A DNA stretch of 64,000 nucleotides, from NCBI GenBank assembly GCA_035652075.1, contig DASREL010000015.1, positions 1-64,000 of the forward strand, read 5' to 3'. The number at the start of each line of letters is the position of its first letter. Within the stretch, counting starts at the first letter, position 1. The stretch is from Gp6-AA45 sp035652075 (GTDB taxonomy: Bacteria > Acidobacteriota > Vicinamibacteria > Vicinamibacterales > CAVVIG01). The notes under the pieces were generated by a model, which made no database searches, was not told where the DNA came from, and saw only the letters and a program-made list of their open reading frames with translations. This document shows, one piece after another, positions 8,364 through 16,300 of the stretch. The position numbers and the translations under genes were made by a program.

Positions 8364-8379
8364 TGGCGACACATTTGCT
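8364..8379 (+). promoter_or_regulatory. Candidate sigma-54 (-24/-12) promoter
   Basis: TGGCGACACATTTGCT has the GG and GC dinucleotides exactly 10 bases apart and a full TTGCW -12 element; the -24 half is TGGC plus two mismatches to TGGCAC. It points at the lipoprotein gene starting at 8408 and lies in the gap shared with a divergent sigma-54 activator gene. Confidence 0.45.
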
Positions 8380-8407
8380 TGTTGAGCCAGCGGAGGGGGA
8401 AAACGCC

Positions 8408-9070
8408 ATGCGACTGCTCGTCTTTATTACAGTGGCCGGACTCTCCGTCGGAGCGTGCAACAAAGACGTCGCGACCGCCGCGGCGCCTGCTGCTGAACCC
8501 ACCTCGCCGGTAGCGACGGCGGGAACGACTGCCGCGCCGACGGTCCACGAGGTCACGATTCCCGCAGGGACGCTCCTGCCGGTCGTGCTCGACACCGGCG
8601 TGGGCTCGGCGACGAGCCGCGTCGAAGAACCGGTCCACGCACACATCGCGAAGCCGATCGTCATCCACGGCGCAACCGTGCTCGCCGCCGGATCGCGCGT
8701 CAGCGGCGTGGTGACGGACGCCACGCGCTCAGGAAAAGTGAAAGGGCTCGCGCACGTCGCGATGCGCTTCGATTCGTTGACGCCGGCCAATGACGATGCG
8801 CGGTACACGATTCATACCAGCGCGGTCGGACGCACGGCGCAGGCGACCAAGAAGAAAGACGCGCTCGAGATCGGCGGCGGCGCGGCAGGCGGCGCACTCA
8901 TCGGCGCGCTCGTCGGCGGTAAGAAAGGCGCGTTGATCGGAACGGCGGCCGGTGGCGGTGCAGGGACGGCGGTCGTGCTGTCGACGCGCGGCAAAGAGAT
9001 CTCGCTGCCCAAGGGCTCGTCGCTCTCGCTTCGCCTGACCGAGCCCGTCACCGTTCGCGTACGCGGATAG
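8408..9070 (+). CDS. Glycine-zipper lipoprotein
   Basis: A 220-residue lipoprotein with lipobox LSVGAC (Cys17), followed by an Ala/Pro/Thr linker and a beta-type domain (about 45-140). Next comes a glycine-zipper helix GGGAAGGALIGALVGGKKG (about 155-175) of the kind that inserts in or associates with membranes, then a beta-rich tail ending in PVTVRVRG. The start is supported by GGAGGGGG 9 bases upstream. An upstream in-frame ATG exists, but it lies in the divergent regulator gene and would destroy the signal peptide. The function is unknown; relatives are envelope-stress or surface-structure proteins. It is possibly controlled by sigma-54. Confidence 0.8.
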   Translation: MRLLVFITVAGLSVGACNKDVATAAAPAAEPTSPVATAGTTAAPTVHEVTIPAGTLLPVVLDTGVGSATSRVEEPVHAHIAKPIVIHGATVLAAGSRVSGVVTDATRSGKVKGLAHVAMRFDSLTPANDDARYTIHTSAVGRTAQATKKKDALEIGGGAAGGALIGALVGGKKGALIGTAAGGGAGTAVVLSTRGKEISLPKGSSLSLRLTEPVTVRVRG

Positions 9071-9077
9071 CAACGAC

Positions 9078-9165
9078 CATGGCTAATTGCTGATGGATCA
9101 TGGCTGATGGATGTACTCTTGATGGCGCATGGGCGACGACATCCATGAGCCATCATCCATCAGCC
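9078..9165. repeat. Inverted ATGGCTGATGG repeat spanning the CPBP start codon
   Basis: Two forward units (CATGGCTAATTGCTGATGG, then CATGGCTGATGG; 9078-9113) are followed by inverted units (CATCCATGAGCC, CATCATCCATCAGCC; 9140-9165). The inverted arm encodes residues 5-12 of the CPBP protein. Confidence 0.65.
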
Positions 9166-9872
9166 CTGAGCCGTCGACGGTCGTTCATCGTGTCGTCGCG
9201 ATCCTCGAAGTCCTGCTCTGTTCCGACTACCCCACGCAACTAGCGCTTGGCGCGTCGTTCACGGCGTTCGGGTACGGACCGTACGTCGCCGGACAGCTTC
9301 GGCTCGGGTACGTCGTCGGGATTTCGCTGGCCGACAGCGTGCTGCTGATCGGACTCGTGCTGCTATTTCTGCTCGCGCATGGCGAGTCGCCGGCCGAGGT
9401 GCTGAACGGCCGGCGCAACGTCTGGCGCGAGTTTCTGGCCGGGATCCCGATGACGTTCGTCGCGCTCGGGATCGGCATCGCGGTGCTCGGCACGATCCAG
9501 TTCCTCGCGCCGCGGCTGCACACCGTCGAACACAATCCGCTGCAGCAGTTGCTGAAATCGCCGACGTCGATCGCGCTCTTCGCGTGCGTCGTGATCTTCG
9601 CCGGCGGCGTTCGCGAGGAAGTGCAGCGCGCATTCCTGCTCCATCGTTTCGATCGATGGCTCGGCGGCGGTCGCGTCGGCATCGTCGTGACGAGCATCGC
9701 GTTCGGCAGCGGTCATCTGCTGCAGGGCGTCGACGCGGCCGTCGCGACGGGGCTGCTTGGCGCCTTCTGGGGCGTGATCTATTTACGACGACGGTCGATG
9801 GTCGCGCCGATGGTGAGCCACGCCGGCTTCGACCTCCTGCAGATCGGTCAGTTCCTCGTCGTCGGCAAGTAA
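9129..9872 (+). CDS. CPBP-family intramembrane metalloprotease
   Basis: A 247-residue polytopic membrane protein of the CPBP (Abi/type II CAAX protease) family, which cleave substrates within the membrane using a metal held by conserved Glu/His residues. Visible motifs are REEVQRAFLL (about 158-167), SGHLLQG (about 195) and SHAGFD (about 232). The usual EExxxR reads REEVQR here, so its first Glu is Arg. The first 15 residues have no family counterpart and come from the repeat at 9078-9165, so the native start could be further downstream. The 3' end overlaps the convergent SurA-N gene by 25 bases. Confidence 0.82.
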   Translation: MGDDIHEPSSISPEPSTVVHRVVAILEVLLCSDYPTQLALGASFTAFGYGPYVAGQLRLGYVVGISLADSVLLIGLVLLFLLAHGESPAEVLNGRRNVWREFLAGIPMTFVALGIGIAVLGTIQFLAPRLHTVEHNPLQQLLKSPTSIALFACVVIFAGGVREEVQRAFLLHRFDRWLGGGRVGIVVTSIAFGSGHLLQGVDAAVATGLLGAFWGVIYLRRRSMVAPMVSHAGFDLLQIGQFLVVGK

Positions 9873-10411
9873 AGGTCCATGATGTCGCCGCGTCGCCGCA
9901 AGTTGGCGACCCATTCCGCAATCAGCTGGTCGCGACGATCGCCGGCCGCGGCGAACCGCTGATCCTCGTACGAACGGATGCGGAGGTCCTGCCGCAGCGT
10001 CTCGCGCAGATGTTTCTCGTCGATCCCGGATCGCGTCAGCGCGGCGTTGAACGCGTCGGCGGACGGAAACCGCGCGCGCACCTTCGCGACTTCGGCATCG
10101 ACGGCCGCTGAAGGAGGTTCTGGCGGCGCGTAGCGCTCGACCTCGACGAGGATCAGCTCACGATCGATCAGCTTGGACAGCACCGCGCGGACCGGATCGG
10201 CCGCGCCTTCAGTTGATTGCAGTCCGAGATCGCGGGCCGCGGTGACGTCGCTGAGCGTGATCACGTCGCCGCCGACGACGGCCAACACACGATCCAATAT
10301 CTCGGCAGATGCCTGGCACCACGAAACACACGAAAACACGAAACACACGAAAAACGTTTTGTACAAAAAGACGTTTCGTGGTTTTCGTGTTTTCGTGGTT
10401 TTCGTGGTCAT
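9848..10411 (-). CDS. SurA N-terminal-domain protein without a PPIase domain
   Basis: A 187-residue periplasmic protein. After a signal peptide ending near Ala36 (ASA) comes ILDRVLAVVGGDVITLSDV, typical of the first helix/strand of the SurA chaperone. The helical SurA-N domain runs to the end. No parvulin (PpiC) domain follows, so it probably acts as a chaperone only. The ATG overlaps the bamA stop codon by 1 base (TGATG), so it completes the tamB-bamA operon. The whole signal peptide is encoded by an inverted CACGAAAAC array (10318-10408): forward arm TTKTTKTRK, inverted arm FFVCFVFSCVSW. Confidence 0.82.
   Translation of the reverse strand: MTTKTTKTRKPRNVFLYKTFFVCFVFSCVSWCQASAEILDRVLAVVGGDVITLSDVTAARDLGLQSTEGAADPVRAVLSKLIDRELILVEVERYAPPEPPSAAVDAEVAKVRARFPSADAFNAALTRSGIDEKHLRETLRQDLRIRSYEDQRFAAAGDRRDQLIAEWVANLRRRGDIMDLYLPTTRN
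10318..10408. repeat. Inverted CACGAAAAC array encoding a signal peptide
   Basis: Four units of an 8-9-bp repeat (CACGAAAC/CACGAAAA, 10318-10356) and four inverted units (TTTCGTGG, TTTTCGTG; 10372-10408) flank a perfect 12-base palindrome TTTTGTACAAAA. The array encodes residues 2-31 of the SurA-N protein and begins immediately inside the ATG that overlaps the bamA stop. Confidence 0.92.
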
Positions 10412-13326
10412 CAGAACGCCTGCCCAAAACTGATATGGAGCGCCGGTCGCGATTCGAAACAGGGTCCGGCGGCGTCCGTGGAACTGCAGGTGATCTGTGC
10501 GAGTCGCGTCTTGAAACCGAGGTCCACGCGCAGCGGCCCGAACGGCGACTGATAGCGAATGCCGAAGCCCACCGCGGTCCGGAGTTCGCTGACGTTCAAC
10601 TGGCTCGCGCGTTGAAACACGTTGCCGGTGTCGACGAAGCCCACGACCGAGACGCCGCTACCGACCGGCACGCGCAGCTCGCCGTTCAATATGACCGTTG
10701 CGTTGCCGCCGATCGGGAATCCCGTCGCACCATCGATGGTGTCGGAACCCGGATCGGGCGGCACGTGCCTGACGCCGAGCGTGTCGAGCGCGAAGCCGCG
10801 GTTCGTCGTGTCGCCGCCGGCAAAGAATCGTTCCGGTTCCGGTATCGGCACGTCGCCGTTGAACTCGGACGCCACGCCGAGGCTGGCGTTCGCCGCGAAG
10901 ACGGTGCCGTTCGCGTGCCGCAACTCGTGGAACGTCTGCGCGCGAAAGAACGATTTCGCGAACCCAACTTCCGATCCGATCGCCACCGCATCGATTTGAC
11001 CGTTGACGCTGAAGTACTGGCCGTGCGCGGGATTCGCCTGATCGTTGCGCGTGTCGCGAATCACCGACGCCGAGAACGCCGACAGGCGCAGCGGCTCTGG
11101 CGAGAACAGGCGATTGATCAACTGAAACTGACTGCCGACATCGTCGACGTTGACCGTCACCAGTTCGGTCCGCTGCAGTTGGTACGCGCCGGTGACGAAC
11201 AGGCCGCCGCTCAACCGCCGCGCCGCCTGCGCCGTTCCGATGTAACGGCGATACGTAAAGCTCGATCGGATTTGTTGCTCGACAGTGACGTTCAGCAACC
11301 CGTCGGTCGCCGTGTTGAACAACCGCGGCTCGCGATACGTGCCGAGGAAGCGGTACTCGGGCAGGCCGCCGCTGACGGTCGTCTGATTCAGCGGGACGCT
11401 GACGCTGGCAAACAGGTTGATCGATCGCGGTGTCCCGAACAGATTCCGGCGGCTGTATTCGAGAAAGCTGCGCGGCGCGATCTGAAGTCGCTGGACGGCA
11501 ACGCCCCCCGCGTCTTCCCGCACCTGGATGAATCGCCCCTCGCCGCCGAAGCCGTAGCCGATCGTGCTCGGCGGCGATTCTTCGACCGTGACCAGCAGGT
11601 CCCGCAACGTCTCATCACCGTGCCGCAGTTCGTTGATGCGCACGCGACGAAACAGGCCGAGACCGAGCAATCGCCGTTGGCTGTCGTTCACTTTCGTGAT
11701 GCTCAGCGGGTCGCCTTGCTTCAACTGCAGCTCGCGTGCGATCGCGGCGTCGCTGGTGCGCACGTTTCCCACGATCAAGACGTGATCGACGAACACCTGC
11801 GGTCCTTCGCGAACGAAGAAGGTCAGCGACACGCGGCTGTTGTCGCTGGCGTAGTTTGCGTCGATGGTGACGCTGGCGTTTTCGTATCCGCGGTCGGTGT
11901 ACTCGAGGAGCATCGCATCGCGCGCCGCCACGACCTGCGACCCGATGAACGGCGTGCCGGTTTGCAGCGGCACCTTGGAGCGCAGCTCCGCCTCGCTGAT
12001 TCGTTCGTTGCCGTCGATGCGAATCGCGTCGATGATCGTGCGAGCCCCCTCGATCACATCCAGGCGCACGGTGACCGCGACCTGGGCCGCCGCGTTGGCC
12101 GTCCGCTGCACCGCTGCCGTGGGCTGCACTTTCGCGCTCGCGTACCCACGGCGGCGGTACAGGTCTTCGATGAGTGCCGCATCCGCATCGAGCCGGTTCT
12201 CCGAATACGGTTCGCCTTCGCGCAGCTTCAGCGACGACTCGAACTCCGCGATTGGCAGTGCGGTATTGCCGGTGACCTCGAGCTGCGCGACACGATACTG
12301 AGGTCCTCGCGTGATCCGAAAGGTGATCACGAGCTCGCCATCCGTTGTCTCGCGCGCGTGCGGCGCCTGCGCGTCGCGATACCCGAGATTGCGGAAATAC
12401 TCCTCGATGCGGCTCGTCGAATCCTCGAGCAGGTCTTCGTCGACCGAGCCTTCGCGCTCCACCGGCACCAGATCGCTGCGCACGTCGGACGGCAGCGAAT
12501 CGCCGACGAACACGACGCGCACGTGCGGGCCGTGGTTCACCTTCACGGTTACGTCGGCCCGTTGTTCTTCGTCGACGAACCGAACCGAGGCGTTGACCTT
12601 CGCGTCGTAGTACCCCTTGCTGCGCCGCTCGGCGATGTAGCGGTCGATGCGCTGGTTCAGCTCGTCACGCCGAAACGCGCCGCCGCGCACCAGGCCGAGC
12701 CGCCGCAGAAATTCCTCGGGCGCCACACTGGGCGTGCCGTCGATCGTAATGTCGTGGATCGTGGTTCGCGGCCCGGATGCGATCGCGAAGGTGACGACCG
12801 CGTGCTCGGGCGAATGCGAAATCTCGACTTGCGGCGTGAGCCTCGCCCGCCGATAGCCAAGCTCGCCGAGCGCATCGGTCACGACGCGCGCCAGGTCCGC
12901 CGTCTTCCCGACGGGTGGTGTGGCGCCGAAGCGATCGGCGATCGCTCGGCGCAGCGCGCTCTCGTCGATGCCGGGTTGCTGGGTGTCGCCGGTGAACCGA
13001 ATCTTCGTCACCGGATGAATCGGCACGAGATCGTACCGAAGCGCCACGCGGCCGCCGATCAGCGTCGCATCGACACGAACGTCCTCGAATTGACCGAGAC
13101 TGAACAAATGGACGATCGACTCGCGCACCAGCAGCATCGACAGTGGCTGGCCCACAGCAGTCTCCACAAGCTGCGTCAGCGCCGGATCGGTCGTGTCGTG
13201 GTCTTCGACGACGAGGCGGACGGAAGCGACCGGTTTCCCGATGTAGTCGGTGACGGCGGCAGAGCCGGACCGTGGAACGGACCACGAAACGCACGACGCC
13301 AGAACGACCACGAAGAGACGGCGCAT
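10411..13326 (-). CDS. bamA: Outer-membrane assembly factor BamA/TamA (Omp85 family)
   Basis: A 971-residue Omp85 protein with signal peptide (1-25), about seven POTRA-like repeats (roughly 30-600; examples VTKIRFTGD, TIHDITIDGT, VRVVFVGDS, YRVAQLEVTGN, IIDAIRIDGN, FVDHVLIVGN) and a 16-strand barrel. The barrel carries the Omp85 motif RFFAGGDTTNRGF and ends in a near-terminal Phe (GQAF). It inserts beta-barrel proteins into the outer membrane. More POTRAs than the usual five, and linkage to tamB, make a combined BamA/TamA role possible. The ATG overlaps the tamB stop (TGATG); a longer frame runs 69 bases into tamB and lacks a signal peptide. Confidence 0.9.
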   Translation of the reverse strand: MRRLFVVVLASCVSWSVPRSGSAAVTDYIGKPVASVRLVVEDHDTTDPALTQLVETAVGQPLSMLLVRESIVHLFSLGQFEDVRVDATLIGGRVALRYDLVPIHPVTKIRFTGDTQQPGIDESALRRAIADRFGATPPVGKTADLARVVTDALGELGYRRARLTPQVEISHSPEHAVVTFAIASGPRTTIHDITIDGTPSVAPEEFLRRLGLVRGGAFRRDELNQRIDRYIAERRSKGYYDAKVNASVRFVDEEQRADVTVKVNHGPHVRVVFVGDSLPSDVRSDLVPVEREGSVDEDLLEDSTSRIEEYFRNLGYRDAQAPHARETTDGELVITFRITRGPQYRVAQLEVTGNTALPIAEFESSLKLREGEPYSENRLDADAALIEDLYRRRGYASAKVQPTAAVQRTANAAAQVAVTVRLDVIEGARTIIDAIRIDGNERISEAELRSKVPLQTGTPFIGSQVVAARDAMLLEYTDRGYENASVTIDANYASDNSRVSLTFFVREGPQVFVDHVLIVGNVRTSDAAIARELQLKQGDPLSITKVNDSQRRLLGLGLFRRVRINELRHGDETLRDLLVTVEESPPSTIGYGFGGEGRFIQVREDAGGVAVQRLQIAPRSFLEYSRRNLFGTPRSINLFASVSVPLNQTTVSGGLPEYRFLGTYREPRLFNTATDGLLNVTVEQQIRSSFTYRRYIGTAQAARRLSGGLFVTGAYQLQRTELVTVNVDDVGSQFQLINRLFSPEPLRLSAFSASVIRDTRNDQANPAHGQYFSVNGQIDAVAIGSEVGFAKSFFRAQTFHELRHANGTVFAANASLGVASEFNGDVPIPEPERFFAGGDTTNRGFALDTLGVRHVPPDPGSDTIDGATGFPIGGNATVILNGELRVPVGSGVSVVGFVDTGNVFQRASQLNVSELRTAVGFGIRYQSPFGPLRVDLGFKTRLAQITCSSTDAAGPCFESRPALHISFGQAF
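13281..13317. repeat. Decayed CACGAA repeat within the bamA signal peptide
   Basis: ACCACGAAACGCACGA and CGACCACGAAGAG are degenerate copies of the unit at 10318-10408. They encode FVVV and SCVSW of the bamA signal peptide; the SCVSW string is shared with the SurA-N signal peptide 2.9 kb away. Confidence 0.5.
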
Positions 13327-16300
13327 CAAAACGTATGTCGGACGCGGAGCTCGAGCGCGTACGTCTGTGAATCTTCGTTGCGCGAGAGGATCCACGAGAG
13401 ACGATCGCTCTCCTCGATTTCGAGGAGCAGGATCTGATCGTTGAACGTGGTGCCCAGGCTGCGCGAGAACGTGAAGTAGACGCGATCCGAGATGCGCTTG
13501 CCGATCGTCACGCGCGCCGTCGGGTTCACGCGTGACGTCTGCGTGCTGTACGGATCGACGAACGACGGCGTCAACTGGAACGTATCGACGCCGAACGTTT
13601 GCTCGACGACCTTCCCCACCTCCGCGGAGATCGGAGCCGCGAGCGCCTGCGTCGCCCGCGCCGCGAGAATGTCGGTCTGCGTCTGCTGCGGATTCTGCAG
13701 CGCGCGCAGCTCCGGCGGGATGTCCTGTGCGGTCTTGCTGCGGCTGACATCGCTGAACAAGAGCGCGAGCACTTCGGATGTCGGCAGCGGCGGATCCGAA
13801 CTGATGATCGGCCGCAATTGATCCACCGTTCCGGCAGCGCCAACGGTCACGCGATACGTCTGCTGATAGCTGCGGACGTTGGTTTCCGCTTCGACGTCAA
13901 AGAACGGTTCGATGCGCGTCGGGTTGGTGAAGTCGATCGACCCTTTCGTGATCCGATAGCGCTGTCCTTCGAATGTCACTTCGCCGCGTTCGACCTCGCC
14001 GTGGCCGAACAGGATCGGCCGGTCGTAGGTGCCGCGCAGGTTCAGGTCCGCGTTCGCGACGAGCCGGACCAGGTTGTTTTCGACGCGCAGCGTCGAGGGG
14101 ACGACGATCTGCACGTCGTAGCGCAGCGGGACCGTCGTGGGCGGCTCGAGCACCGCCGCACCGCCGATCCCCGTCGACGTCGTCTTTCGTCCGGCGAGAT
14201 CGAAGATGCTGCCGGGCGCGTCGATCCGCCGATTCCACGTGGCGTTCTTCACCGTCACCGTGCCGCCGAGCAGCGGCGCTTTCATCGTGCCGGTCACCGC
14301 CAGGTCGGCATCGATCGTCGACCGCACACCTTCGGGGTATCGCAGGTGCACGTCCTCGCCCCTCGCCGTCACGTTAAGCGTCGTCGGCACGAATCCGTCG
14401 AAATCGATGCGGCCGCCGAACTGCACGTTGCCCTCACCCATCCTCGCCGTGATGTTGTCGAAACGGACGCCGGCGGCGTCGAAGGTCAGCGTGCCGTTGA
14501 TGGCATCGAGCGAGGCGGGCATCGCCGAGTGTCGCACGCGACCGTCGGTCACCGTCGCCGTCCCGGAGAATTCCGGTCGCTTGAACGACCCGTTGATCGC
14601 GGCGCGCAGTGCCGCGCGGCCGGATCCGCGAATGTTCGGCCCGACGCCCTGCAGCAGGCCGAGGTCCGCGTCGCCGGTCGCTTGCACACCGATCGTTTCG
14701 TTCAGGACGTCGATGGCACCCGCGACGCCCAATCGCGTGTTGACGCCGACCAACTGGACGCGATCGAAGTTGACCGTGCCGTTGTTGAGCGTCAGGTGCA
14801 GCGGTCCGTCGTTGGAAATCACTTGATCGAAGAGATGCATCTCGACGTTGTCGACGATGGTATCGACGTTGAGATGGTTCGCGTCCGCCAGCGGACCGGT
14901 GATGCGCATCGATCCGCTGGCCACCGCAGAAATGTACTGCGACAGCCGCGGCTCGTACAACCGCACGTACGGATCGAGCGAGCTGTCGTCGAAGCGCAGG
15001 GTGATCTGCGCGTCGGCGTGCGGCGACACGTTGATGCGACCGGTGCCATGGATCGTGAGCCGCCCTTCGGCTACGTCGGTGCCGTGGACGACGTCGAGCG
15101 TGCCGCCCAGAACCTGATCGCGCATCGTCAGCGTCCCGCTGACCTGCCCGACGCGCTGCTCCGCCACGCGCACGTCTTCGGCCGCGAACGTGACGTCGTA
15201 TCGCGGCGCGTCAAACGTCCCGTTGCCGCCCGCGGTGAACGTCGCGGTCCCGCTGAACGGCGTCGAGGGATACTTCAGGAACGCGAGCTCCGACACCGGC
15301 AGGTGCTCGCCCTTCGCGGTGAACGAGTACGTCGAGTCCCACCGCACGAGCGCGGCGCCGGTGATTTGCCCCACGCCTTTCGTCATCGCGATGTTGTCGA
15401 GCTGCACGCCGGTACCGTCGAACCGCAGCGCCGCCGACGCTTTTTCGAAAGGCTCGCCGTACGCAGTCCCATCGTCGATCGTCATCGCACCGAACCCAAT
15501 CGGGCGCTCGTAGTCGCCGGTCAGGTGGAAGTCGCCCGACAGCTTGCCGTCGACGTTGTAGTCGTCGATCTTGAAGGCGTGACGCAGGCTGACGAGATCG
15601 CGACGGGCCACGCGGAACCGCGCGTCGATCTCCTGCCCGCCATCATCGCGCGGATAGCCGAGCGAGAACTTGCCGTCCGCGCGGATCTCCGAGTCGCCCT
15701 GTGTGATCGCCGCGTCGGCGATATCGACGTAGCTGTTCTCGACGACGATCCGTCCTTGTCCCGAGCCCCACAGCGTGTCCCACGCGATCAGATCGCGGCC
15801 GGTGAACGTCCCTTCGACGCGCGGACGCCTGAACGCACCCAGCATCACGCCGTCGAATTCTCCGCGGCCGTAGAACTCGACGGGACCGGTCGGCGATCCG
15901 AAATCGGTGATGATGCCCGCGAGCAGCCGATCGCTTTCCTGCCAGTCGTCGCTCGTCACATGGAACGGCAGTCGGGATCGACTGCCCCACGCCGTCGTGC
16001 CGGTGAACGTCACTTTGGTTTGCGATGTGTCGAAGCGGCCTGATTCGACGCGCAGTTCGTTCGGTCCGAACGCGTACGTGATATCGCTGTCGATGGGCCA
16101 ATGGCGCGCGTCACGCGCGACAAATCCAGGCGGCGCGGTCACAGTCAGGCGGCCGTTACCGCGGATCGTGTCGCGCAGACGGGCAAGCGACCATTCCATG
16201 CCGCTGCGCCAGTTCGCCGAGCCGGCGAATCGCTGGCCTCGCAGCTCTTCGAAGTCGGTGAACTCGGACAGATCGACGCCCGTCAGCGTCGAGTCGAATC

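Noticed and set aside
10309..13437. A 1042-codon open frame on the plus strand, antisense to bamA
   Set aside because: Composition is Arg/Asp/Val-rich shadow sequence; bamA on the other strand has clear POTRA and barrel motifs.
13599..16043. An 814-codon open frame antisense to tamB
   Set aside because: No recognisable fold and a composition typical of GC-bias shadows; the tamB frame is well supported.
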